28,298 nucleotides of DNA from Cyanobacteria bacterium OH_CBB_238 (GCA_023409995.1 JAEYQN010000056.1:1-28298); one strand, 5' to 3'. Positions 15,712 to 24,711 are shown, counted from the stretch's first letter. Numbers and translations: made by a program. Notes: generated from the letters alone by a model not told the origin.

Positions 15712-18147
15712 ATGAATTTATTAAAACAATTCTTCAATTCAATGAAAGCTATGTGGGCAATGTTGTTCGCTATGTCTTTTGTTGCCGCTCCTGCATTTGC
15801 CAGTGAGGCAAATCTGGTTGTTCCGGATATTGCAGGTGTAAATCCTTTCTACCATAAATTACTTTTGGTAGGAATTGGGGTCTCAGTATTAGGTCTGCTA
15901 TGGGGAGTTAAGGCTTTTGTTGATGTAAAAGCTATTAAAGCTCACAAATGTATGACAGATATCGGAAGCGTAATTTTTGAAACTTGTAAAACATACCTTG
16001 TTCAGCAAGGGAAATTTTTGCTTGTTTTAGAAGTATTAATAGGTGCATGTATTGCATTCTATTTTGGTGTTCTACAACATATGGGCGCTAAAGGTGTTTT
16101 AATCATCTTAGCTTGGTCTGTTATTGGTATTTTGGGTTCTTATGGCGTCGCTTGGTTCGGCATCAGAATGAATACCTTGGCTAATGCCAGAACAGCTTTT
16201 GCTGCATTAGAAGGAAAACCGTTGAAAATTTTAGGTATACCTCTTAGAGCCGGCATGAGTATTGGTGTTGTTTTAGTAAGTGTTGAGCTTATTATGATGC
16301 TTATCATCTTACTATTTGTTCCAGGGCACCTTGCAGGGGCTTGTTTTATAGGCTTTGCAATTGGTGAATCTCTTGGTGCTTCTGCACTTCGTGTTGCAGG
16401 TGGTATTTTTACAAAAATTGCTGACATCGGTTCTGATTTGATGAAGATTCAATTCGGTATTAAGGAAGATGATCCAAGAAACCCTGGAGTTATTGCTGAT
16501 TGTACCGGTGATAATGCTGGAGATTCTATCGGGCCAACAGCTGATGGTTTTGAAACATATGGTGTAACCGGAGTTGCGCTAGTAAGCTTTATTCTTTTAG
16601 GTGTGACAAAATCTCACGACCAAGTTCAATTATTGACTTGGATTTTCGTTATGAGATTCTTGATGATTGTTACGTCAGTTGTTGCATACTGGATTAACAA
16701 TGCTGTAAGTAGCATTGCTTATAAAGGAAAAGAAAAACTTGATTTTGAGGCACCTTTGACAAATCTTGTTTGGATTACTTCTATATTATCAATTGTTATG
16801 ACATTTGGTGTAAGTTATAAATTATTAGAATCACTGGGTGGTAATTTATGGCTTGTACTTTCAACAATAATCAGCTGTGGTACCTTAGGTGCTGCCTTGA
16901 TTCCTGAATTTACTAAAATATTTACCAGTCCAAAAGCAAAGCATACTGCTGAAGTAGTAACAGCTTCAAGAGAAGGTGGGGCTTCATTAACTATATTGTC
17001 AGGACTAGTCGCTGGGAATTTCTCAGGTTTCTGGATTGGTATGGTAATTGTGTTCTTAATGGCGATTGCTTACTTTGCAAGTATTCATATTCCAACAGAA
17101 TTGATGGGTTACTCATCTGTGTTTGCATTTGGGCTTGTTGCTTTTGGTTTCTTAGGAATGGGACCGGTTACAATTGCTGTTGATAGTTATGGTCCAGTTA
17201 CTGACAACGCTCAATCAGTGTATGAATTATCTTTGATTGAAGAACGTCCAAATGTTACTGATGAAATCAAAAATGAGTTTGGATTCACTCCTGACTTTGA
17301 AAAAGCTAAAAAATACTTAGAAGAAAATGATGGTGCAGGAAATACATTTAAAGCTACATCAAAGCCTGTATTGATTGGTACAGCTGTTGTTGGGGCTACA
17401 ACAATGATTTTTTCCCTAATTTTGGTGATTAAAGAAACGTTGGGTATTCAGCCAGAAGCTGTATTGAATTTATTAAACCCATATACATTGCTTGGTTTGT
17501 TGTCTGGTGGTGCTGTTATTTACTGGTTCTCAGGTGCGTCTATGCAAGCTGTAACAACTGGTGCATATAGTGCTGTTCAGTATATTAAAAAGCATATTCA
17601 TCTTGATGAAAATGCTGAAAAGTCAGCTAATGTAGAAAACTCAAAAGAAGTAGTTAAAATTTGTACGGTATATGCTCAAAAAGGTATGGTAAACATCTTT
17701 ATAGCTCTGTTCTCTTTAGCTTTGGCATTTGCTTTCTTATCAGCTCCAATTGCTGATAATGCGGCTCCTGTTTCATTCTTTGTTAGCTACTTGATTGCTA
17801 TTGCTATTTTTGGGTTATTCCAAGCTGTATTTATGGCTAATGCCGGCGGATGTTGGGATAATGCTAAGAAGATAGTTGAAGTAGATTTGAATGAAAAAGG
17901 AACTGCTCTTCACGATGCAACTGTTGTTGGTGATACTGTTGGTGACCCATTCAAAGATACATCTTCTGTTGCTATGAACCCAATTATCAAGTTTACTACT
18001 TTATTTGGACTATTAGCTATGGAAATTTCTATAAATGAGGCGTTCAGAGCTTATGCTCCTGTTGTTGGAACTATATTGCTTGTGATTGCTCTAATATTTG
18101 TTATTAGATCATTCTATTCAATGAGAATTCCTACAGAAGATAAATAA
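15712..18147 (+). CDS. hppA: Membrane-bound proton-translocating pyrophosphatase (divergent, K+-independent type)
   Basis: 811 residues; AGGAG about seven bases before ATG. It hydrolyses cytosolic PPi and pumps ions through a multi-helix membrane core. PPi/Mg motifs are intact: EDDPRNPGVIAD (residues 252-263) continuing GDNAGDSIGPTADGFETY (266-283), DSYGPVTDNA (491-500), and GGCWDNAKK (712-720) with GDTVGDPFKDT (740-750). Canonical enzymes read N-V-G-D-N-V-G-D-x-A-G-M-x-A-D-L-F-E; this protein has the variant C-T-G-D-N-A-G-D-S-I-G-P-T-A-D-G-F-E. Lys547 in GNTFKATSK occupies the position whose lysine confers K+ independence. Together these fit the divergent, Na+-regulated H+-pumping group described from Chlorobium limicola and Cellulomonas fimi. 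A hydrophobic N-terminus ends A-F-A-S-E-A near residue 30 and resembles a cleavable signal peptide. Single-gene unit with promoter and terminator. Confidence 0.93.
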   Translation: MNLLKQFFNSMKAMWAMLFAMSFVAAPAFASEANLVVPDIAGVNPFYHKLLLVGIGVSVLGLLWGVKAFVDVKAIKAHKCMTDIGSVIFETCKTYLVQQGKFLLVLEVLIGACIAFYFGVLQHMGAKGVLIILAWSVIGILGSYGVAWFGIRMNTLANARTAFAALEGKPLKILGIPLRAGMSIGVVLVSVELIMMLIILLFVPGHLAGACFIGFAIGESLGASALRVAGGIFTKIADIGSDLMKIQFGIKEDDPRNPGVIADCTGDNAGDSIGPTADGFETYGVTGVALVSFILLGVTKSHDQVQLLTWIFVMRFLMIVTSVVAYWINNAVSSIAYKGKEKLDFEAPLTNLVWITSILSIVMTFGVSYKLLESLGGNLWLVLSTIISCGTLGAALIPEFTKIFTSPKAKHTAEVVTASREGGASLTILSGLVAGNFSGFWIGMVIVFLMAIAYFASIHIPTELMGYSSVFAFGLVAFGFLGMGPVTIAVDSYGPVTDNAQSVYELSLIEERPNVTDEIKNEFGFTPDFEKAKKYLEENDGAGNTFKATSKPVLIGTAVVGATTMIFSLILVIKETLGIQPEAVLNLLNPYTLLGLLSGGAVIYWFSGASMQAVTTGAYSAVQYIKKHIHLDENAEKSANVENSKEVVKICTVYAQKGMVNIFIALFSLALAFAFLSAPIADNAAPVSFFVSYLIAIAIFGLFQAVFMANAGGCWDNAKKIVEVDLNEKGTALHDATVVGDTVGDPFKDTSSVAMNPIIKFTTLFGLLAMEISINEAFRAYAPVVGTILLVIALIFVIRSFYSMRIPTEDK

Positions 18148-18165
18148 CTTAGCGAATTGAGATTG

Positions 18166-18201
18166 ATAAAGGTCGTTTGTTTTCAAGCGACCTTTATTTT
18201 T
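18166..18201 (+). terminator. Intrinsic terminator of hppA
   Basis: A 14-bp stem with one G-U pair (left 18166-18179, right 18184-18197; core AAAGGTCG/CGACCTTT), a T4 loop, then T5 (18197-18201). Confidence 0.88.
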
Positions 18202-18245
18202 ATAGATAAAATTGATATTATATTGTGAGTATTAGATAAGTTGAT

Positions 18246-19241
18246 TTGAGCCAACAATTGTTTACTTTCTTTAAAAAGCCGTTTGTGTTTCTGACAGTTA
18301 TTTCTTTCCTCCTAGTTGCGTTGCTAAATATAATTTCTTATAACTTTGAAGCTAATAAAATTAGAAAAGTTGCAAAAATATTGCATAATGACAAAATAAA
18401 ACCTCCAGGATATTTCCAACATTGGAAGCGATATCATGATGAGACTAGTTTAGTATATTATAAAACACATGTTAAGCATAATGGCTTTAGAAAACCGGTT
18501 GGATTGATGTACAAAAAGAAACCAATCTGGCTCTTTGGGTGTTCTTTTGTTTATGGCGTTGATGTTGCTAAGGGTAACCCTCCTGATAGTCAAATATTTT
18601 CAGCTGTTTTGTCTGAATATACAAAACGTCCAGTGTATAATAGAGCTTTTCCTGCTTGGGGTGTTCAACACATGTTATACCAACTGCAAGAAGGTGAGAT
18701 ATATAAAGAACTTCCTGCACCTGAGTTTGTAATTTTTACTTTTATTCCTGACCATGCAAGAAGATTAAATAAGATAACTTATGGCTTTTGGAATGATGGT
18801 GCTTATTTAAGATATACGCTAAAAGATGGCAAGCTAAAAGAAGAATCTCCGATCTTAGAGCCATTGTGGAAAATGTACTCAGTTAAAGCATTATTGTCAT
18901 ACTTAGATTATTATGTGTATGGAAGTTCTAAGAATAGGGACAAAAACTTTGATTTAATAGAAAGTATGTTTATTGCTTCAAGAAAAGAAATAGATAGTCA
19001 TTATAAAAATGTGAAATTTGTGATACTTAAATACAAAGGTGCTGACGATTTTGATCCTTGGTACGTTGATACTAATAGGTGGGGAGAACTTGAAAAACAA
19101 GGATTTATCGTTTTGAGAGCAGAAGAGCTTGCAGGTAATGATTTATTGGATAGAAAATATCTGGCAGGTGACGAATATCATCCTACTCGACAAGCCTGGG
19201 AGGTGGTTGTACCTGAGTTATCAACAAAACTTGAATTATAA
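18246..19241 (+). CDS. Membrane-anchored SGNH/GDSL-hydrolase-like protein
   Basis: 331 residues with a TTG start; an in-frame stop at 18237-18239 leaves no room for an upstream ATG. One N-terminal hydrophobic helix (about residues 12-29) suggests a membrane anchor with the rest outside. Two catalytic blocks of the SGNH fold are visible. LFGCSFVYG (about residue 96-104) replaces the usual GDSxxxG, with Ser as nucleophile, and DEYHPTRQAWE near the C-terminus supplies the Asp-x-x-His pair. Such proteins are often acyl-esterases acting on cell-wall or exported polysaccharides; the substrate here is unknown. There is no SD. A TTGATA at 18212 and a TAGATA at 18233 would start transcription almost at the TTG, so it may be leaderless. 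A bidirectional terminator follows. Confidence 0.75.
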   Translation: MSQQLFTFFKKPFVFLTVISFLLVALLNIISYNFEANKIRKVAKILHNDKIKPPGYFQHWKRYHDETSLVYYKTHVKHNGFRKPVGLMYKKKPIWLFGCSFVYGVDVAKGNPPDSQIFSAVLSEYTKRPVYNRAFPAWGVQHMLYQLQEGEIYKELPAPEFVIFTFIPDHARRLNKITYGFWNDGAYLRYTLKDGKLKEESPILEPLWKMYSVKALLSYLDYYVYGSSKNRDKNFDLIESMFIASRKEIDSHYKNVKFVILKYKGADDFDPWYVDTNRWGELEKQGFIVLRAEELAGNDLLDRKYLAGDEYHPTRQAWEVVVPELSTKLEL

Positions 19242-19246
19242 AATAT

Positions 19247-19273
19247 AAAAAGCCACTATGTAGTGGCTTTTTT
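19247..19273. terminator. Bidirectional intrinsic terminator
   Basis: AAAAAGCCACT (19247-19257) pairs with AGTGGCTTTTT (19262-19272) around a 4-nt loop. T6 on the plus strand ends the SGNH gene; T5 on the minus strand ends the signalling operon, whose last stop is at 19280. Confidence 0.9.
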
Positions 19274-19279
19274 GTTTAT

Positions 19280-19807
19280 CTAGTATTCATCCGATCTTGA
19301 ATCATCTTCATCCTCCAGAGACGAAAGATCTTTAGTATATGAAGTGTCAAATTCTTCAGGTAATAGCTCTGGATCAGGCCATATTGTAGTTTCATCAGAT
19401 CTACTTGCGATCAAGTTTTCGCAAGCGCTTAAATCAGAATTAGTTAGGTCAGATTCAATTAGAATAGCACCTGCTAAGTCTGCTCCTGTAAAATTACAAT
19501 AATCTACAACTGCAAAATTAAAATCAGTTCCATTAAGCAATGATTCAGAGAAATCAGACTCAACTATGTTTGCTCTTGTAAAGTCTGCTGCTTTTAAGTC
19601 GCAGTTTGTAAAGTTAACAAGGGATAAATGGCTGTCATTAAAAGAGCTGCCTGTTAAATCAGCGTTAGAAAAATCTATTTCGTTTAAATTTATGTTAGAA
19701 AAATCCAACTCACTCAAGTCAAGTTCTTTGTCTGCGGAAGCTTTGAATTGAGAATATTCTTCTGGCTTGTTTAAAATTAATTCTAATAGTTCTTCTTTTG
19801 AATACAT
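19280..19807 (-). CDS. Pentapeptide-repeat protein with acidic tail
   Basis: 175 residues; AGGAG eight bases before the ATG. Residues about 29-130 are A/x-D/N-L/F-x-x pentapeptides (LSELDFSNINLNEIDFSNAD and onward, about 20 units), which fold as a square beta-helix. The N-terminus (SKEELLELI) is a common cap. The last 40 residues are Asp/Glu-rich and probably unfolded. Known members range from gyrase-binding DNA mimics to structural scaffolds, so no function can be assigned. It is the last gene of the signalling operon, 13 bases after the response regulator. An effector or scaffold for that pathway is possible but unproven. Confidence 0.88.
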   Translation of the reverse strand: MYSKEELLELILNKPEEYSQFKASADKELDLSELDFSNINLNEIDFSNADLTGSSFNDSHLSLVNFTNCDLKAADFTRANIVESDFSESLLNGTDFNFAVVDYCNFTGADLAGAILIESDLTNSDLSACENLIASRSDETTIWPDPELLPEEFDTSYTKDLSSLEDEDDSRSDEY

Positions 19808-19820
19808 CGGTTATTTCTCC

Positions 19821-20450
19821 TTAATCATCAATAATTTTCATTTGCATGGCTAATAGTACTGCTTGGGTACGGTTAGAAACTTTTAGCTTTTTAAAAATAC
19901 TATTTAAGTGTGTTTTAACAGTAACTTCTCGTACAAAAAGCTTTTCTGCAATCGCTGCATTACTATCACCATGTGAGACCATCTTTAGTACTTCTTTTTC
20001 TCTTTGAGTCAATGGCTCTAAGTCACCATCTACCGAGAAGGTATAGTCAACCTGTTGTTTTTTTTCTTTTTGCCAGCTTGAACGTCTTAGTAGTGCTTCA
20101 ATTCTGGCGAGCAAGTTAGGTAATATAAACGGCTTAGTTATGTAATCGTCAGCTCCAAATCTTAGTCCTGAGACTTGCTTTTGTTCTTCATTTACTGCGG
20201 TTATCATAATTACCGGAATAGATTCTGTTTGTTTATTTGAACGAATAGCTTTCAACGTATCCCATCCATCCATATTAGGCATCATTACATCTAGTAATAC
20301 AACATCAAAGCTGGTTGGATTTTTGGATAATTTATTTAATGCTTTTATACCATCTGTGGCAACTTCAACATCATATCCATACATTGGCAAAGCATCCGCC
20401 AAGTATTTGGGGGAATCATCAACAATTAGTATGTTTGCCAAAGATGACAT
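19821..20450 (-). CDS. Response regulator, receiver plus LuxR-type HTH (NarL/FixJ family)
   Basis: 209 residues; AGGAG seven bases before the ATG. Receiver domain: acidic pair D11-D12, phosphoacceptor D54 in VLLDVMMPNMDG, and K106 in ITKPF. LuxR/GerE helix-turn-helix at about 145-205 (LTQREKEVLKMVSHGDSNAAIAEKLFV, then VKTHLNSIFKKL). It should be a phosphorylation-controlled DNA-binding regulator. It is the fourth gene of the operon, 35 bases after the other response regulator. The two receivers are only distantly similar, so they are not a recent duplication. No cognate kinase is in the window. Confidence 0.93.
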   Translation of the reverse strand: MSSLANILIVDDSPKYLADALPMYGYDVEVATDGIKALNKLSKNPTSFDVVLLDVMMPNMDGWDTLKAIRSNKQTESIPVIMITAVNEEQKQVSGLRFGADDYITKPFILPNLLARIEALLRRSSWQKEKKQQVDYTFSVDGDLEPLTQREKEVLKMVSHGDSNAAIAEKLFVREVTVKTHLNSIFKKLKVSNRTQAVLLAMQMKIIDD

Positions 20451-20485
20451 TTGTCTCTCCTACGTTTATTACTGCCTTTATTTTA

Positions 20486-21136
20486 CTATATTATATTATC
20501 ATTTAAAGCTTTTACTGCAGCTTTTGTTCTGTCTTCAACTCCTAATTTTTGAATTATACTACTGACATGAACTTTCACAGTATTAACACTAACATAAAGT
20601 TTTTTTGCTATTTCATTATTATTATACCCTTCTCGAATGAGTTTTAAAACCTGTTTTTCTCTAAATGTTAAATTATAGTTGCTAATTTCTTTACTTTTAA
20701 CAGCTTCGATTCCATGAGATACTGTTTTTAATACCAATTTTGCTACACTTGCGTCGAACCAAGCGGCACCTTCGATTATTGATAAAACAACATCAGCAAG
20801 TCTCTCAGGATTTATATCTTTTGAACAATACCCACTAGCTCCGGCTTTGATCGAATCTATTACTTCCTCATCACTGTTATGAGAAGTTAGTATTATTACT
20901 TTTATATCAGGAAAGAGAATTTTAATATTTTGTGTAGCTTGAATGCCGTCTATATTTGGTAATCCCAAATCCATAATTACCGCATCAATGTTTTTTGATT
21001 TGACAATTTTCATTGCTTCTTCAGCACTTGAAGCTTCATATATAGACTTTATAAATGCTTTATTCTCGAATGCAGTTTTTAGTCCAAATCTAATTAATGC
21101 ATGGTCTTCAACTATCATAAGATTATATTGAGTCAT
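20486..21136 (-). CDS. Response regulator, NarL/FixJ family
   Basis: 216 residues. Receiver: E10-D11, phosphoacceptor D56 in VIMDLGLPNIDG, and K106 in GYCSKDI; LuxR-type HTH at about 152-210 (LTFREKQVLKLIREGYNNNEIAKKLYV, then VKVHVSSIIQKL). It overlaps the preceding TPR gene by one base (TAATG), so translation is coupled. As in classical NarL/FixJ proteins the receiver probably masks the HTH until phosphorylated. Being coupled to an exported TPR protein rather than a kinase is notable. Confidence 0.93.
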   Translation of the reverse strand: MTQYNLMIVEDHALIRFGLKTAFENKAFIKSIYEASSAEEAMKIVKSKNIDAVIMDLGLPNIDGIQATQNIKILFPDIKVIILTSHNSDEEVIDSIKAGASGYCSKDINPERLADVVLSIIEGAAWFDASVAKLVLKTVSHGIEAVKSKEISNYNLTFREKQVLKLIREGYNNNEIAKKLYVSVNTVKVHVSSIIQKLGVEDRTKAAVKALNDNII

Positions 21137-22812
21137 TAGAACTCCTCTATCGCTGTTGCGTTATCATTATTGTTGAGAGTAATTGCTTTTGCAAAATTCT
21201 TTTCTGCATCAATTTCGTTGTTATTTATTCTGGACATAAGCCCAACATAATAATAATAGCGACTATTTTTATTTGCAAGATACCGTGCAGAATTTATGTA
21301 TGTTTGCGCCAAATTATAATCTCTATCTAATATCGCATAGTCTGCTAAATCTAGCCAGGTATTTATGTAGAAAGGATTTGATGTGGCAGATTTTTTTAGA
21401 TTGTATACTTTCTTTTCCGGTCTTAACTTTGCCATCAGGTAATACGCACCATAGTAGTCATTTTTTGCATTCAAAGATCTGCTGCACAGGTCTCGTGATG
21501 CATTTATGTTTTTATTAACTAGCTCAATTACTGCTAAATTTAATAGTGTATTTTCTTTTGTTTTTGAATATTTATTTGCTTTTGAGTAATATTGCTGTGC
21601 GTTTTTATAGTCTTTGTTTATAACTGCTAAGTTTCCTAATCCAACATATGATGGTGCATATCTTTTAAATATTTTGGTGTTTTTCTGGTAGCTATCACGT
21701 GCTTTTTCATATTTTTTTTCTGAAAAATATATGTCACCAATTATTGTATTTGCTTCTGGAATTTTATTCTTTAAAGAAACAAGAGTGAGTTCTTTTAGTG
21801 CTTTAGCATTTTCGTTATTAAGGTAGTAATAATAACCGAGATTATATTTTGATTTAAGTGCATCTTTTTCAGTCTTTGATGTTAATAGTGCTTTAATGCT
21901 CTCGTACTGTGTAATGCTTTCAGGCATCACAATGTTATCTGAATTAAATGATTTTACTAGTTTTAAAGCTTCTTTGTCTTTGCCCATATCACTTAGTATT
22001 TTTATTTTTAAAACAGCGTATTCTATGTTCTCAGGATTTACTGCTATTGCTCTATTTATAGTTGTTAAAGATTTTTGAAAGTCTTTTTCTATGTATAAAG
22101 CTGTTGCAATTAAATAATTTGCGTAGTCTGATCTCCTTATGCTCCGTTTTGTTCGCATAATGTCTGTTATAGATTCTTGAGTAAGATTATTGTAATTTAT
22201 TGAAGCATATAGATTTGCCATAAAAATTTCATCATCAGAATTGAATTGCGTTCTTGGGAAATAGTTTTTTCTTATAGAGTCCGTATATTTTTTCCAAATA
22301 TCTTTATTTTCAATTTTGTCCATTGCTAAGCTGGATAAGTTGTAAAAACCTATCTGGGCAAGCTTATACGCCATTATCATATAGTAAGTATCGTTATATT
22401 TTCCTGTATCTAATAAGTAATTTATGTTTTTGTAGGCAACAGAAACATTTGCTTGATAGAACTTATCAAGATTTTCGTTAAATGCTTTAATTTCGCTTGA
22501 ATAATTTTCGTTTTGATCGTTAATATCTATAAAAAAGTTATTATTATGAAGGATTAAAGATCTAATGTTTACATCATTTATGCTTGCATCAAATTTGCTT
22601 ATAAGATCTGAGTAATATTCAATTTTATCAGGTTTTGGAGTTACTATATTTTCTTGGATTATTGCTTCTTTAGGTGCGGGTTTTATCGCATTAATACTAG
22701 GTTTTGCAAGCGGAATTTGTATAGTTTGCGTTGGTATTACAAAGTCTTCTGCAAAAGAAGCTAGTGGTGACAACAACAATATTGTTGTAATAAATATTCT
22801 GACTAGATTCAA
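21136..22812 (-). CDS. Exported TPR-repeat protein
   Basis: 558 residues from a TTG start, five bases after GAGG. A clear signal peptide (hydrophobic core, L-A-S-F-A-E-D, cleavage after about residue 21) is followed by a Pro/Lys-rich linker to about residue 65, then divergent TPR repeats to the C-terminus (well formed near 380-440 and 500-550). It probably acts outside the cytoplasm as a binding scaffold. It begins eight bases after the GAF/HD-GYP gene and overlaps the response regulator by one base. No sequence similarity beyond the fold links it to the other TPR protein (2644-4650). Confidence 0.83.
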   Translation of the reverse strand: MNLVRIFITTILLLSPLASFAEDFVIPTQTIQIPLAKPSINAIKPAPKEAIIQENIVTPKPDKIEYYSDLISKFDASINDVNIRSLILHNNNFFIDINDQNENYSSEIKAFNENLDKFYQANVSVAYKNINYLLDTGKYNDTYYMIMAYKLAQIGFYNLSSLAMDKIENKDIWKKYTDSIRKNYFPRTQFNSDDEIFMANLYASINYNNLTQESITDIMRTKRSIRRSDYANYLIATALYIEKDFQKSLTTINRAIAVNPENIEYAVLKIKILSDMGKDKEALKLVKSFNSDNIVMPESITQYESIKALLTSKTEKDALKSKYNLGYYYYLNNENAKALKELTLVSLKNKIPEANTIIGDIYFSEKKYEKARDSYQKNTKIFKRYAPSYVGLGNLAVINKDYKNAQQYYSKANKYSKTKENTLLNLAVIELVNKNINASRDLCSRSLNAKNDYYGAYYLMAKLRPEKKVYNLKKSATSNPFYINTWLDLADYAILDRDYNLAQTYINSARYLANKNSRYYYYVGLMSRINNNEIDAEKNFAKAITLNNNDNATAIEEF

Positions 22813-22820
22813 TATTACCT

Positions 22821-24701
22821 CTAATTTTTCACTATAGATTTGTTTAAATAATATGATTCAAATATTTCAATGAATTTTTCTTTATTTCCAATCGAAATTT
22901 CGTTGTATAAGTCAATCATTAAATAATTTTTTAAAATTTCTGAATCTTCTATTTTTAGTATCTCAGATGTTTCAGATAATATTATTTCTACTATTTTATC
23001 ACAACTAATGTTCAGAAACGTTTCAACAATATCTGCATCAAAATGTTGGTTTTTACCACTTATTAATATATTTAAGGCATTATTTATTGGCATTTTGTCA
23101 CGATAATGACGTACTGAAGTTATTGCATCAAATACATCTGCAACTGCTAATATTCTGCCCCCAAGAGGGATATTTTCACCGGACAAATTTCTGAAATAAC
23201 CTGTACCGTCGTATTTTTCATGGTGAGAAGATGCAATCTCTACAACCTGATTAAACGATTCAGATGTGCTTATATTACTTAAAATATCATGTGTTATTGA
23301 AACGTGGGTTTTGATATGATCATATTCTTCTGCCGTAAGTTTACCTTCTTTTTGAAGAACAGAATCCCTTATGCCTATTTTTCCGATATCGTGCAACATT
23401 GCCGCTTTTGAAATTGCCTGAATTAATTCGGGGTCTAAATTAAATGTTTTAGCGATAGTCTCGGCATACATTTTTACTCTTCTAGAATGACCAGATGTTA
23501 TTTTATCCCTGGCATCTATGGAGGCTGCTAGTGTGTCTATAAAACTTTCAAATAGAGCTTTTTGTTCTTCTAACATTTTTTGCTGATGATTAAATAGGAT
23601 GTTGTTTTCAAGTGCAACACCAGCACTTGAGCCTATTGTAACCAATAAGTCTTCGTCGCTGTCACTGAATTCACCATTTTGTTTATTTAAAACTTGGAAG
23701 ACACCAATGATTTCATATTTAATATTTCTAATTGGCATACATAAAATATTTTTCGTTTTATATCCTGTTTGAATATCTATTTCTTTGTTAAATCTTGAGT
23801 CCTTGTAAGGGTTTTTTATATGGATAGTTTCTCCTGTTATGGCGACATGCCCAGCAAGACCTTTATTTATTGGAAAACGTATTTTCTCACTTCCAATCCC
23901 CAGAGCTACTTTTGACCATAGCTCTTCTTTTTCTTTATCGATAAGAAATACAGTACATCTATCCGCATTAAGTGCTAATCTGGTTTGTTCTGCTATTGTC
24001 ATAAGTAGTGTATCTAAATCTATCTCAGCATTTATTGTTCTGGCAATCTTCAGCAGGGCTATCATTGGATCATATATTTCTGGTTCTTTACTCACGGTCT
24101 CATTTGTAAATGGCTTTTCAAATGCAGCTTCGTTTTTTGCCTGTAAGTTGCTATTAATTGATAAAAGTCTATTCAAGCAGTTTTCTAGATTGTTTTTCTG
24201 AGCTAAATTTATACCTTTACTCAGAGATTTGTAAGCTTTTTCAAAATTGTTAAGCTCTGTATTCATGAAGGCTTGAGACTCATATGCCCTTACTTGTAAG
24301 TATGGAAATTTATTCATCATTTCTATAGCTCTTGTCAGAAATAATAGAGCCTCTGTGTAATTACCTTCCTTTTCTGCTATTTGAGAAAATGCGTAACGAT
24401 TTACTCCATTGGCTGAATTAGAGCCACTATCTGATGCTAAAATCTTTGCGTCCTCAAGGATTAAAAGGTTTTTATAGTAAGTATTGGGATCTATCAAGTA
24501 TCTTAATAGTCCCAAAAGAGATAAGCAGATTGAGACATTTTGCAATGAATTTTGTGATAAAAAATATTTATGTGCGTCAACAACAAGCGTCATTGCTTCA
24601 GAATAACTATGTTCTTCATATTTCTTTAGAATTTCATTTAGTATTAGAAAATCTTGTTTCCCTGTTCCCGCAGAACTTGCTTCTACTGCATTATTTAGCA
24701 T
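22821..24701 (-). CDS. GAF plus HD-GYP protein (probable cyclic-di-GMP phosphodiesterase)
   Basis: 626 residues. N-terminal ~190 residues look TPR-like and helical; a GAF domain spans about 212-368 (LALNADRCTVFLID, GLAGHVAITGETIHI, NILCMPI). A helical linker precedes an HD-GYP domain at about 385-560: His405, HDIGKIG (437-443), His466, HHEKYDGTGY (493-502), and VADVFDAITS with Asp522. Metal-binding residues are all present, but the motif reads GYF instead of GYP. HD-GYP enzymes degrade cyclic di-GMP; the GAF domain would sense a ligand. There is no membrane helix, so it is cytosolic. First gene of the five-gene signalling operon. SD AAGG at eight bases. Confidence 0.92.
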   Translation of the reverse strand: MLNNAVEASSAGTGKQDFLILNEILKKYEEHSYSEAMTLVVDAHKYFLSQNSLQNVSICLSLLGLLRYLIDPNTYYKNLLILEDAKILASDSGSNSANGVNRYAFSQIAEKEGNYTEALLFLTRAIEMMNKFPYLQVRAYESQAFMNTELNNFEKAYKSLSKGINLAQKNNLENCLNRLLSINSNLQAKNEAAFEKPFTNETVSKEPEIYDPMIALLKIARTINAEIDLDTLLMTIAEQTRLALNADRCTVFLIDKEKEELWSKVALGIGSEKIRFPINKGLAGHVAITGETIHIKNPYKDSRFNKEIDIQTGYKTKNILCMPIRNIKYEIIGVFQVLNKQNGEFSDSDEDLLVTIGSSAGVALENNILFNHQQKMLEEQKALFESFIDTLAASIDARDKITSGHSRRVKMYAETIAKTFNLDPELIQAISKAAMLHDIGKIGIRDSVLQKEGKLTAEEYDHIKTHVSITHDILSNISTSESFNQVVEIASSHHEKYDGTGYFRNLSGENIPLGGRILAVADVFDAITSVRHYRDKMPINNALNILISGKNQHFDADIVETFLNISCDKIVEIILSETSEILKIEDSEILKNYLMIDLYNEISIGNKEKFIEIFESYYLNKSIVKN

Positions 24702-24711
24702 CTAATAAGCC

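Noticed and set aside
23839..24201. 120-codon open frame opposite the GAF domain
   Set aside because: Shadow of a well-supported GAF/HD-GYP gene; no RBS.
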